Numbered from the stretch's first letter, positions 25,901 through 33,926 are shown. The stretch is DNA of 64,000 nt from WTGU01 sp965200925 (GCA_965200925.1 OZ241738.1:1054001-1118000); one strand, 5' to 3'. Notes: generated by a model from the sequence alone, not told the origin. Program-made: numbers and translations.

Positions 25901-26424
25901 GGTGCGAGGCGTTGACGGCGGCGGTCGCCCGCGCCCTCCACAAGCTCATGGCCTACAAGGACGAATACGAGACCGCGCGGCTCTTCGCCGACGGCCGCTT
26001 CCGCCGCCGTCTGGCCGAGCGCTTCGCCGGCCCGGTCGCCCTCCGCTTCAGCCTCGCACCGCCGCTCCTCGCCCGCCGCGACCCGCGCACGGGGCACCTT
26101 CGGAAGCGCCTCTACGGCGGCTGGGTGCTCCCGGCCTTCCGGCTGCTGGCCGCGCTCAAGGGCCTGCGGGGGACGGTCTTCGATCCCTTCGGCCACACGG
26201 CGGAGCGGCGCCGGGAGCGGTCCCTGATCGGCGAATACGAAGCCACGGTGGAGGCACTGCTCGCCGGCCTCGACGAGAGCAACCACGCGCGCGCGGTGGA
26301 GATCGCGGAACTGCCGCTCGCCATGCGCGGCTTCGGCCACGTCAAGGCGGTCAACGTCCGACGCGCCAAGGAACGCGAGGCCCGCCTCCTCGCCGCCTTC
26401 CGCACCCCCGCCCCCGCCGAATAA
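22984..26424 (+). CDS. Indolepyruvate ferredoxin oxidoreductase family protein, fused alpha-beta form
   Basis: An 1146-residue fused 2-oxoacid oxidoreductase that converts aryl or branched 2-oxoacids to acyl-CoA. The N-terminal pyrimidine/core domain (LISGYRGSPLGNFD) is followed by the thiamine-diphosphate domain with FCSGCPHN near residue 425 and GDGTYFHSG near 495. A 4Fe-4S segment (CEGCGDCGARSNC, CNKDFSC) sits at 630-680. The C-terminal gamma/IorB-like domain begins at the GVGGTGIVTL motif near residue 717. The GTG start at 22984 follows a G-rich ribosome site. Stands alone as a single gene, the usual form in Proteobacteria. Confidence 0.93.
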   Translation: MASLDDKYAALAGRAYMTGTQALVRLPMMQSLRDKAAGLDTACLISGYRGSPLGNFDRELWRARAFLEKSGVLFRPGVNEDLAATALWGTQQVGLFPGARHDGVFAVWYGKGPGVDRTMDVFKHANNAGTAPHGGVLALAGDDHVCASSTLAHQSEFDFMSAAMPVLNPAGVQEILDYGLYGWALSRFSGLWVGLVCIAETVDSAAVVSLDPNRAAPVAPADFPMPEGGLNIRWPDPPLDQERRLLEHKLDAARAFARANRLDRAVIDPPRRRLGVVTTGKSYLDVRQALDDLGIDAAEAARLGLALYKVGMSWPLEPAGAARFAEGLEEIVVVEEKRGFVESQLKEILYNAAPGARPLVVGKTDEAGRPLLRAAGELEPTGVAEALAARLARCGGSARLEPRLARLRERRAALAAAEPAAIERQPYFCSGCPHNTSTRVPEGSRALAGIGCHYMAQWMDRETATFTHMGGEGANWIGQAPFTETRHVFQNIGDGTYFHSGVLAVRAAVAAGVNITFKLLWNDAVAMTGGQPLDGPLTVQGATRQLRAEGVGRIAVVADDPGKYPLGGGFAEGVTIDGREELDRVQRELRECEGVSALVYDQTCATEKRRRRKRGLMEDPAWQVVINPDVCEGCGDCGARSNCLSVVPLETEFGRKRAIDQSSCNKDFSCLEGFCPSFVLVKGGRERRPVAAEPPAGLPAPSLPSCAEPYGILLAGVGGTGIVTLAALLGMAAHLEGKDATVLDKAGLAQKYGAVTSHVRIAEGRGRLHAVRIATGGARLLLGVDPVVAAGGEAVARLDRGASRVVLNGDATPTGDFTRDPDLAFPAAQLRRVVEEAAGADAVEAVDATRMATALAGDAVAANLFLLGFAWQGGLVPLDAGSLERAIALNGVAVEANLRAFRWGRAARHDPQAVSEAAARAGGGPPPALSRTLDEAIARRAADLAAWQNAAWAGRYRALVERVRAAERARAPGCEALTAAVARALHKLMAYKDEYETARLFADGRFRRRLAERFAGPVALRFSLAPPLLARRDPRTGHLRKRLYGGWVLPAFRLLAALKGLRGTVFDPFGHTAERRRERSLIGEYEATVEALLAGLDESNHARAVEIAELPLAMRGFGHVKAVNVRRAKEREARLLAAFRTPAPAE

Positions 26425-26431
26425 CGGCGCG

Positions 26432-27205
26432 TCACGCGAGGCCGGCGGCGCGGACCTCGGCCAGGCGGCCGCGGCTCACCGGGACCAGGTGGCCGCCGGT
26501 GAGCCGGAGAGTCGTGCGGCCGGCGCGGCGGGCCGTTCCGGCCACGTGCCGGCGGGCCACCCAATAGGAGCGGTGGACCCGCAGCCCGTCCAGGCCGTCC
26601 AGTTCGGCGATGGCGTCGGCGAAGCGCATCAGGATCAGCGTCGAGCCGGCGGCGGTGAACGCCTCGACGTAGTGGTCCGCCATCTTCAGATAGACGAGGT
26701 CGCGGCCCAGTTCCGGCGGCAGGCGATCGAGGAAGCGCGGCGGCGGGGCGGCGGCGGGCGCTTCGGGGACAGGCGAAACGTCGGCGCGGGCGGCGGAGGC
26801 CTCGCGGAAGCCGGCGCGGACGGCCACCGCCAGATGGCCGATCAGCAGCATCAGCACGGCCACCGCGAGATAGATCGTGGGAACCGCGCCCAGGGCGGCG
26901 TAGCCCGGCCGGAACAGCGCCTCCGCCGCGAAGACGACGCCGGTGCCGGGGACGGCCGCCACCAGCGCCGCCCCGCCGATGGCCACGGAAAGGCGGCGTC
27001 GCGAGACGGCGCCCGCGAGTCGCAGGGCCAGCGTGATGGCGGCGGCGCAGAGCAGCCAGTTGACGCCCATCGCCAGCATCCAGTAGCCGGCGCGGGCGAG
27101 AGGGCCCATCGAATCGTAGGTGCCGAACGGCCCGATGAAGGAAAACAGCGCGACGACGCTCGCCAGCGCGATTCCCTGGGCGGCCAGGGACCGGGAACCG
27201 AGCAT
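26432..27205 (-). CDS. Membrane-bound LytTR-type transcription regulator
   Basis: A 257-residue protein with four N-terminal membrane helices (about residues 10-30, 45-65, 75-95 and 110-135) joined to a C-terminal LytTR DNA-binding domain at about 160-257. The start of that domain reads LVYLKMADHYVEAF, and it continues with HRSYWVA and LRLTGGHLVPVSRGR, all characteristic of LytTR. The start at 27205 (MLGSRSL) immediately precedes the first helix. Divergent from the DUF2141 and carotenoid-oxygenase pair, 133 bases away, which it may regulate in response to a membrane signal. Confidence 0.85.
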   Translation of the reverse strand: MLGSRSLAAQGIALASVVALFSFIGPFGTYDSMGPLARAGYWMLAMGVNWLLCAAAITLALRLAGAVSRRRLSVAIGGAALVAAVPGTGVVFAAEALFRPGYAALGAVPTIYLAVAVLMLLIGHLAVAVRAGFREASAARADVSPVPEAPAAAPPPRFLDRLPPELGRDLVYLKMADHYVEAFTAAGSTLILMRFADAIAELDGLDGLRVHRSYWVARRHVAGTARRAGRTTLRLTGGHLVPVSRGRLAEVRAAGLA

Positions 27206-27338
27206 TTCGCGATGCGTGAACGGCGGACTCTGCAATTGGCGAAAAACCCCGTGGCGTTCGCGTATCCGGCGATGACAGGCCGGCGGCGCGCGCTCATGGT
27301 CGGCCCCATCGCGCAACCGCAAAGCGAGGATAGGACCG

Positions 27339-27800
27339 ATGGCACGCAGGACCAACATTCTCATGGCGGCCGGCTTCGCGCTCGCCGCCGCCGCGGCAGG
27401 CGAAGGCGCCGCCGCAGCCGATCTCGAAGTCCGCATCGAGGGCTTGCGCTCGGCCGAAGGCGACGTGCGCGTCGCCCTGCACCGGCAAGCGGCGGGAGTC
27501 GAATTCCCCGGCGACGGCGGCATGGTGGACGCGGCGTTCGGCAAGGCCGCGCCCGGCGCGCTCACCTTCGTCTTCGCCGGCCTGGCGCCGGGCGACTACG
27601 CGGTGGCCGCCTTCCACGACGCCGACGGCGACGGGGAATTGGGGACCAACCTGCTCGGCATCCCGAGCGAGGGCTTCGGCTTCTCCCGCGGCGCGCGCGG
27701 CTTCATGGGGCCGCCGGCCTTCGCCGACGCCGCCGTGACGGTGGGCGCGAACGACATCTCCACCACCGTGCCCATCGACTATCTGTGGGGAGAGGAATGA
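27339..27800 (+). CDS. DUF2141 domain-containing exported protein
   Basis: A 153-residue protein with a signal peptide at about residues 1-26 and a DUF2141 beta-sandwich. The family's acidic loop is seen in YAVAAFHDADGDGELG near residue 87, followed by IPSEGFGFSRGARG. Such proteins are often next to carotenoid or terpene genes, but no activity is established. The TGA overlaps the first ATG of the carotenoid oxygenase, so the two are translationally coupled. Confidence 0.88.
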   Translation: MARRTNILMAAGFALAAAAAGEGAAAADLEVRIEGLRSAEGDVRVALHRQAAGVEFPGDGGMVDAAFGKAAPGALTFVFAGLAPGDYAVAAFHDADGDGELGTNLLGIPSEGFGFSRGARGFMGPPAFADAAVTVGANDISTTVPIDYLWGEE

Positions 27801-29305
27801 TGACGCTCACGCGACGCGACGCGCTGCGCGCCTTAGGTGGCCTGCCCGTGCTGTTCGCGGCAGGCCGCGCCTTGGCCGCCGGGGCGGACGACTTCGCCGC
27901 CGCGCTCGACCGCGAGCCCCGGCTGCTCGCCTTCGCCTCGGCCCGCGCGGAGGCGCTGGAGGCGCCGCTGGCGCCGCTCGCCGGGCGCCTGCCGCCGGGC
28001 CTCGCCGGCACCCTGTGGCGGAACGGCCCGGCCGAGCACGAGCGCTTCGGCCATCGCTACGGCCACTGGTTCGACGGCGACGGCATGGCCCAGGCCTTCA
28101 CCATCGGCGAAGGCGGCGCGCGCCACCGCGCCCGCGTCCTGGACACGCCGAAGCGCCGCCGCGAGGCGCAAGCCGGCCGGCGCACGATGCCCGCCTTCGG
28201 CACCGTCCCGCCGGACCCGGCGCCGGTCCGGAAGCCCGACGACATGAACGCCGCCAACACCGCCATGCTGGCCCATGCCGGGCGCCTCATGGCGTTGTGG
28301 GAGGGCGGCTCGGCCCTGGAGGTGGAGGGCGAGACCCTCGCCGCCGGCGACTTCGTCCGCTGGAGCGAGGCACTGGCCGGGGTGCCGTTCTCAGCCCATC
28401 CCAAGGTCGAGGCGGACGGCACGTTGTGGAACATCGGCTGTATGCCGGGCGGGCGCGGGACGCTGCTGTTCTACCGCATCGACGCGCAAGGCCGTGTCGT
28501 CAAGGCCGCCGCGCTGCCCACCGAACCGCTCGGGGTGGCGCATGATTTCGTGGTCACGGCGCGGCATCTGGTGGTGCTGCTGACCGCCTTCGTGGTGGCG
28601 CCTGAGCGGCTCGCGTCGGGCCATGCGAGCTTCCTCGATTCGCACGTCTGGCGGCCGGGCCTCGGCACGCGCGTCCTCGTGGTGGACAAGAACACGCTGG
28701 CCCCGGCCCGGCGCCACGACTTGCCGGCGGGCTTCCACTTCCACCACGGCAACGGCTGGGAGGAGGCGGACGGCACGATCCGCCTGGATCTCTGCCAGGC
28801 GCCGGACCCGGCCTTCGTGACCAGGGACCTGCGCGCCGTCATGGAAGGGGACTGGCGCTTCGCCTCCGCCCCGCCGCGCTACCGCCGCGTCGTGCTGCGG
28901 CCGGGCGGCGGCGCGGAGATCGACGGGGGTGAGCCGGGGGCGGCCGAGTTCCCGCGCATCGACCCGCGGCGCACGGGCCTGCGGCACCGCTCGGTCTTCG
29001 CCCTGACCGGCGCCGGCGGCGGCCACGACTGGCCGCTGCGCCGCGTCGCGCGCATCGACGCGGACGGCGGGGCGGGCGACTCCTGGCCCTATCCGCCGCA
29101 CCAGATTCCGGAGGAGCACGTCTTCGTGCCGCGCGGGGCGGAGGAAGGCGACGGCTGGCTCGTGGGGCCTTTCCTGGACGTGGAGCGCCGGGTCAGCGGC
29201 CTTTCCGTCTTCGAGGCCGCGCGCCTTGCGGACGGCCCCCTGTGGCAGGGCCTCCTCCCCTACCCCCTGCCCCTCGCCCTCCACGGCACCTTCGTCCCGT
29301 CGTAG
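27797..29305 (+). CDS. Carotenoid oxygenase with Tat signal
   Basis: A 502-residue iron-dependent carotenoid cleavage oxygenase (RPE65/CCD family). The four iron-ligand histidines sit in recognisable contexts: SAHPKVEADGT, VAHDFVVTARH, FHFHHGNGW and the C-terminal LALHGTFVPS. The N-terminus has TRRDALRALGG and a hydrophobic stretch to about residue 32, a twin-arginine signal. A folded iron enzyme exported to the periplasm is consistent with Tat, though unusual for this family. Substrate and cleavage position are not predictable. The start is the first of two adjacent ATG codons. Confidence 0.88.
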   Translation: MMTLTRRDALRALGGLPVLFAAGRALAAGADDFAAALDREPRLLAFASARAEALEAPLAPLAGRLPPGLAGTLWRNGPAEHERFGHRYGHWFDGDGMAQAFTIGEGGARHRARVLDTPKRRREAQAGRRTMPAFGTVPPDPAPVRKPDDMNAANTAMLAHAGRLMALWEGGSALEVEGETLAAGDFVRWSEALAGVPFSAHPKVEADGTLWNIGCMPGGRGTLLFYRIDAQGRVVKAAALPTEPLGVAHDFVVTARHLVVLLTAFVVAPERLASGHASFLDSHVWRPGLGTRVLVVDKNTLAPARRHDLPAGFHFHHGNGWEEADGTIRLDLCQAPDPAFVTRDLRAVMEGDWRFASAPPRYRRVVLRPGGGAEIDGGEPGAAEFPRIDPRRTGLRHRSVFALTGAGGGHDWPLRRVARIDADGGAGDSWPYPPHQIPEEHVFVPRGAEEGDGWLVGPFLDVERRVSGLSVFEAARLADGPLWQGLLPYPLPLALHGTFVPS

Positions 29306-29425
29306 GGCGCGGCACTCAAGGGAGGTTCCAACTGCTGCTCGAACGCATGATCCGGAGGTGGTCGATGAGGGGTTCGAAGGGAAGTCCGAGCGCCTCGATC
29401 TGAAGCCTGTCGAGCGCATCGATTG

Positions 29426-29610
29426 AACTTGGCGATGATCGGCGCCCTGGGGCGCATGCACGAATGGGAGATCCACTGCCGCGGGGCGCTCGCCAACGGT
29501 TGCAGCGTCGAGCAGATCCGCGCCGCCATCCATGCGGTCGGCATCTATTGCGGCGTACCGCAGGCCCTGGAATGCTTCCGCGCCGCCCGCAAGGGTGCTG
29601 GCCGAACGGG
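29426..29610 (+). pseudogene. Carboxymuconolactone decarboxylase-like C-terminal remnant
   Basis: The plus-strand frame from 29426 reads NLAMIGALGRMHEWEIHCRG, a run of about 35 more matching residues, then the CGVPQALECFRAARK end of carboxymuconolactone decarboxylase-type proteins. The expected VLAERG follows only after one extra G near 29595, in another frame. The N-terminal half of the domain is absent, with unrelated sequence upstream. Truncated and frameshifted, hence a pseudogene. Confidence 0.7.
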
Positions 29611-29700
29611 GGCCGCCGCCGGGCCGGAGCCATGGCTGCCCGGCGACGGGTGGGCGCGGCTTCGCCGCAGTCGGCGCGAGGCCGCAAGCGGCCGCCAAGG

Positions 29701-29790
29701 CCGCGAGCCGACAGAAGTCGATGAAGTGCTCCTGTGCGGCCGAGCACCCCTTGAGTTCCGCCACTTGGCGATGAACTCGCTCGGAGTCAC
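29701..29790 (-). pseudogene. N-terminal remnant of a class I DNA methylase (MmeI-like)
   Basis: From a GTG at 29790 the minus strand reads VTPSEFIAKWR. It then continues in a shifted frame as AELKGCSAAQEHFIDFCRLA near 29705. This is the conserved start of large MmeI-like restriction-modification DNA methyltransferases (PxxFIxKWR...LKE..AxQEHFxDxCRL). Homology stops after about 30 codons. Frameshifted and truncated. Confidence 0.6.
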
Positions 29791-29913
29791 CCCGCCACCG
29801 ATGCGATGGCGGCGCTTCCCAATAACCTCACGATGTTCAACCGCCCCAGCCCAGGCTCGCGGGGACGGGACGGTTGGAGCATCGTTGGCGAGGAACGTCC
29901 GCAATCGATAGCC

Positions 29914-31578
29914 TCATCGCGCTCTTCCCTCGATGATCGACGGAACCGCCGGAATCCGTCGGACTCCAACGGCGTCGAACCCTGATTCACCGAAGAGCGC
30001 AGCATACTCCCCAGCCGTTCGTTCCTTGCCTCCGGTGACGGCAAGCAAATGGAGGTCGCACAGACTGCCGGCCGCTCCGTTTTCCGGCACCACCATCTCC
30101 ACTATGAACAACCGGCCGCCGACCGGCAATGCGCGGCGTGCGGCGCGGAGAAGCCGAAGAGCCCGCGGGTCGTCCCAATCATGGAGAACGCGGGCCATTA
30201 CCACGACGTCGCCCTCCACTCCCCACGATCCGAACAGGTCGGTGGGCCGCGCCTTCACGCGGTCTCCGAGCGCCCGGCGAGCCATCCGCTCGACCACTTC
30301 AGGTCGATCGAGAACCGTGACGCGCAGCTTGGGGTATTCGTTCACGAGCAATTCCGCGAGCGCTCCCAACCCGCCGCCCGCGTCAATCACGTGCTCGTCA
30401 CCCCGCAGTCCAAAGGCCGCCGGTGCTTGGGCGTAGTCGTGGAGAGCGTAGCTCACCAGCATGCGGTGGTGGATTGCGACGCGGTCGGAATCGGCGGCGA
30501 CTTCGGCGAAGATGTCCGGGGGGCTCCGGCCGGCACCACGCAGGATGCCCGGCAACGCTTCCCACGTCCTCGAGAAAACGCGGCCGTACTCACGGGCAGC
30601 CCCAGCGAGGGTCCAGAAGTGTCCGGCCTTCAGATAGGTGCCACGCTCGGTAACGCGCCATTCACCGTCGGTTTCCTCCGTCAGATGCAGTTCCGAGAGG
30701 GCGCGCAGCAACCGCCGCGCACGGCTCCAGTCCAGATCGCACGCCCGGGCAATGGTCTCGGCCGTAGCCGGCAGCGCTTCGAACGCGCCCAGTTCGACGG
30801 CAGCGCATATCGCCTGTGTCCGCCAAAAGCCCGTCAGGTCGTCGGACAGCGCGGCGAATTCACTCCTCTGCGACGGACGCAATTCCACTAAAGTGCATCC
30901 AGCGGCGTCGATGACTTCGAGGCCTCCGTTGAACCGTTCTGCACGGGCCTGTCCGTTGTAGAACGGTTCCACCATCGCAAACCGCCTCGCGTACAGGGGG
31001 CGTCCTGTCGCGTCGATGTGCGTCCATCCCCCTTCGTCGCGGGCACGGGCGTAACCCTTGTGGAAAACATCCAGATCGAGGAACCGGACGCCGTGAATCG
31101 GTTGGCCCCGAGAATCGATATGAGTCGAACGCCCGTCGCCGGACTGCGCCACCGCTATCCCGTCGTGGAAATCGCCAGCATATCGCCATCGGGCGTCGTA
31201 GGCGGGTTTTCCCTCGGGCGTGACGTGCAGATAGTTCCCGTCGAACTCGCGAACCGCGCAACGCCCTTCCCGGAAGTTGCCGCACCAATCGAAGCGGGCG
31301 GGGTAGAGGTCTGCGCCGCCCGGGCGAATGTGGCGCCATCCGTCTGGCCCGGCAGCGGCAGCGAGGCCTTCGTAGAAGCCGAAGGTCCGACGGAAACGCC
31401 GGCGATAGGCCGGCGCGCCGTCGGTTCGGATGTGCCATGCCCGTTCGCCCCGCCGCGCGGGGGCGAGCCCCGGCTCGCGGAAGTCGAGGACTTCATCGAA
31501 ACGCGCGGTGTAGAGCGGGGCTCCGTCCCGAACGTGGTGCGTGCCCGCAGGCGATAGGCCGATGCGCTGCCAAGTCAC
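29914..31578 (-). CDS. WG-repeat domain fused to an O-methyltransferase
   Basis: A 554-residue two-domain protein. Residues 5-228 are six to seven WG-type repeats of about 35 residues, each with a pattern like LYARRF..V..FYNGQARA followed by WTHIDATG. Residues about 240-554 are an O-methyltransferase of the dimeric plant/bacterial family, with a dimerisation helix region and the SAM motif DAGGGLGAL at 399-407. The catalytic-site VLHDWDD is at 464-470. WG repeats are thought to form beta-rich ligand- or protein-binding surfaces. I chose the GTG at 31578 because it overlaps the TGA of the upstream fusion gene. The methylated substrate is unknown. Confidence 0.8.
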   Translation of the reverse strand: MTWQRIGLSPAGTHHVRDGAPLYTARFDEVLDFREPGLAPARRGERAWHIRTDGAPAYRRRFRRTFGFYEGLAAAAGPDGWRHIRPGGADLYPARFDWCGNFREGRCAVREFDGNYLHVTPEGKPAYDARWRYAGDFHDGIAVAQSGDGRSTHIDSRGQPIHGVRFLDLDVFHKGYARARDEGGWTHIDATGRPLYARRFAMVEPFYNGQARAERFNGGLEVIDAAGCTLVELRPSQRSEFAALSDDLTGFWRTQAICAAVELGAFEALPATAETIARACDLDWSRARRLLRALSELHLTEETDGEWRVTERGTYLKAGHFWTLAGAAREYGRVFSRTWEALPGILRGAGRSPPDIFAEVAADSDRVAIHHRMLVSYALHDYAQAPAAFGLRGDEHVIDAGGGLGALAELLVNEYPKLRVTVLDRPEVVERMARRALGDRVKARPTDLFGSWGVEGDVVVMARVLHDWDDPRALRLLRAARRALPVGGRLFIVEMVVPENGAAGSLCDLHLLAVTGGKERTAGEYAALFGESGFDAVGVRRIPAVPSIIEGRAR

Positions 31579-33926
31579 GGCCCTGCCGGCGCAGGTTTGC
31601 GCATGTTGCAGCCGAGGCAAAGGGCCCGGCTCCGATACGTGGCGACCAAGGTCCGATAACGCTTCCCGTTCCAGATGTCCGTCAGCCGCTGTTCATGCAA
31701 GTTCCCGAAATCGCCGAGCGATCGACGCAGCGTATCAGGCGCGCAACACGGATCGAAACGCCCCAGCGCGCTGACCCATGCTTCCCGCCCGAGGAATGGG
31801 CACCGCCCGCCCGGAGCAAGGTCGTCCTTCGCATCTTTCGCCAAGAGAGAAAGATTCTCGAGCAGGACATATTGGCCGTTGGGCAGCGAACATTCGGAAG
31901 CCGCTTCCCGCGCCGCGAGAACTGCACTGTTCCAGCGCCGAACAGCATCCGGGCTACGGCGCATCGATTGGTCCTCGATCTCGTTGAAATGCGCCCACAG
32001 ATGGTGTCCCTTGACGCGATCGACCCCCAGCTTGACCGCCAGACGCACGATGTCGACCAGTTCGCCAACGTTCGCTTCCAGAAACGTGAGTTGAAAGGTC
32101 ACGCGGCATCGGTTGCCGCCGTGGACTGCCTGCGCGTCGCGGACTGCAAGGAAAGCGCGGACATTGGCCAGCATCTTTTCCCAGACCGAACCGCGCATGA
32201 TCGCTTCCTGTGTCGCCTTCGTGGCACCGTTCCAGGAAATCTTCACATCGGACGCAACCGGAACGATACGCTCCGCCCATGCCTTCGCCCCAAGTCTCGG
32301 AAAGGTCCCGTTCGTCGTGAGATTGAGCCGCACGTCGTGTTGCGCACAGATCGCCAGAATCTCATCGAAATGCTCATAGAGCAGCGGTTCGCCCATCGTG
32401 GACGGAATGATTTCCCGGAGCCCGTTCGCCGCCGCGTCCGCCACCACGCGGCGGAGCAGCTCGATGGGCATCAGCCGGCGGGGCCTCCCTTCCCTCCTGC
32501 GGGCGGCCTGCAACGTGCTGTGCGGGGAGTGCTCCTCGCACATGATGCAGCGCATGTTGCACGTGTCCGGATTCGTGTCGAAGGTGATCCGCCACGGGCT
32601 CGTAGCGGTTCCGATCCGGGTGCTGTCGCGTCGCTTCAGAATCCGCTCATAGAGGCGCTCCACCTCTGCGACGTGATCCTCGATCGCCGGAACGTCTCCG
32701 TCATCGCTGAACACGTAACCGCGCTGGCCGAGGCTTCGGGCGAGATCGGGGTCATCGACGAATCTCTGCATCTGGCTGGCAAGCGAGCGATACGATCGGT
32801 GTTCGAATTGCAGGCCGTTGACCTCGTGGTGGACGTACTCGGCCATGCCGCCCACATCAGCCGCAATCACCGGCACGCGCGCTTGTTGCGCCTCGTGGAT
32901 GACCAACGGCGAGTTTTCCGCCCATATCGAGGGGACCACGATGGCGTCCACCCGGTTGAAGACGTCCTCGACGATGTTCCGGTTGCGATACTCCGGGAGC
33001 CACTCCACGCACTCCGATTTCCTCTCCGGAAGACCTCGGGAGAGCGCCTTGAGAGCCTCCGTGCTCTGACCGCGCGGACGGCCCCAGATGCGCATGGCCG
33101 CCTCCCCGCTCACATCGCCGAAGGCCAGGATCAGGTCGTGGATTCCCTTGGCCGGGATGTGCGTGCCGATATAGCCGAAAGTGAACGGTTCTCCCGGCAC
33201 GCGCGTCCGGCCGCGCAGACGCGCGAGGTCGAAGCCGTAATCGAGGTAGACCAGCTTCCGCTCCGGGAGCCCGAACTCGTCTCGATACCGGTCGTGGAGG
33301 GAGCGCGCGGGCGCCACGAAGAGGTCCACGAATTCCATCATTTCTCGCACATGGTTCATGCGGCGCCCGACCCAGTCGGTCCAGTAGCCGACGTCCCGAT
33401 CCCTTTCCTCCGGTGTGCCGCTGAAGTAGCGGGCATAGCAGCGTTCGGCACATTTTCGGTTTTGCTGGCCGCCGCAGACGGCCCATGGATTCTGTGGATC
33501 CCGCGGAAACATCTGTATGAACTGGCCGCGCGGACACATCACCCAATAGTCATGCAGGGTGTAAACGACCGGGATGCCCCGGCTCGCGGCCCCGGCCGGC
33601 AAGGCGGTCGACAGATGGTTCAGATGCCCGATATGCACGACCTCCGGTCGAACACGATCGAGCGTCTCGGCGAAGCGCCGGTCGATCCCGGGCTCCCTGT
33701 AGCGGTCCCGGTTGCGCGGATTGTTGACGACATGAAGCGTGATCCGGGCATCGTCGGGGTTGCGTTCGACGCGCATTCGGAAATCCGGCGCGAACGGATC
33801 CTCCTCGCGCGTAAAAACATGGACCTCGTGGCGGTCGGCGAGGCCGTGGCAGAGGGTCTGCGTATAGACCTCGGAACCCGCGTTGTAACGCATCGGATAG
33901 CCGTGGATGACCTGAAGAATCTTCAC
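31575..33926 (-). CDS. Family 4 glycosyltransferase fused to a radical SAM/SPASM enzyme
   Basis: A 783-residue fusion. Residues 1-430 are a GT-B glycosyltransferase of family 4: N-terminal ILQVIHGYPMRYNAGSE, acceptor-side HDYWVMCPRG, donor-binding GYIGTHIPAKGI near 252, and the EX7E pair at Glu337 and Glu345. From about 445 to 783 is a radical SAM domain with the CxxxCxxC cluster motif at Cys456, Cys460 and Cys463 and the MGEPLL motif at 511. A SPASM-like C-terminus has Cys at 709, 727, 728, 770 and 773. The GTG start at 33926 overlaps the epimerase stop. The combination suggests that one carrier or peptide is both glycosylated and radically modified. Confidence 0.85.
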   Translation of the reverse strand: MKILQVIHGYPMRYNAGSEVYTQTLCHGLADRHEVHVFTREEDPFAPDFRMRVERNPDDARITLHVVNNPRNRDRYREPGIDRRFAETLDRVRPEVVHIGHLNHLSTALPAGAASRGIPVVYTLHDYWVMCPRGQFIQMFPRDPQNPWAVCGGQQNRKCAERCYARYFSGTPEERDRDVGYWTDWVGRRMNHVREMMEFVDLFVAPARSLHDRYRDEFGLPERKLVYLDYGFDLARLRGRTRVPGEPFTFGYIGTHIPAKGIHDLILAFGDVSGEAAMRIWGRPRGQSTEALKALSRGLPERKSECVEWLPEYRNRNIVEDVFNRVDAIVVPSIWAENSPLVIHEAQQARVPVIAADVGGMAEYVHHEVNGLQFEHRSYRSLASQMQRFVDDPDLARSLGQRGYVFSDDGDVPAIEDHVAEVERLYERILKRRDSTRIGTATSPWRITFDTNPDTCNMRCIMCEEHSPHSTLQAARRREGRPRRLMPIELLRRVVADAAANGLREIIPSTMGEPLLYEHFDEILAICAQHDVRLNLTTNGTFPRLGAKAWAERIVPVASDVKISWNGATKATQEAIMRGSVWEKMLANVRAFLAVRDAQAVHGGNRCRVTFQLTFLEANVGELVDIVRLAVKLGVDRVKGHHLWAHFNEIEDQSMRRSPDAVRRWNSAVLAAREAASECSLPNGQYVLLENLSLLAKDAKDDLAPGGRCPFLGREAWVSALGRFDPCCAPDTLRRSLGDFGNLHEQRLTDIWNGKRYRTLVATYRSRALCLGCNMRKPAPAGP

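Larger units (their letters stand above)
29306..29913. other. Gene-remnant region without an intact gene
   Basis: About 600 bases between the carotenoid oxygenase and the glycan-type cassette hold no intact gene. They contain the 3' remnant of a carboxymuconolactone decarboxylase-like gene on the plus strand and a short 5' remnant of a DNA methylase gene on the minus strand. The rest has no recognised content. It looks like a decayed insertion junction at one edge of the cassette. Confidence 0.65.

Noticed and set aside
22435..26340. Minus-strand frame of about 1300 codons opposite the indolepyruvate oxidoreductase
   Set aside because: The plus strand has a full set of thiamine and iron-sulfur motifs. 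The opposite frame is low in hydrophobic order and has no recognised domain.
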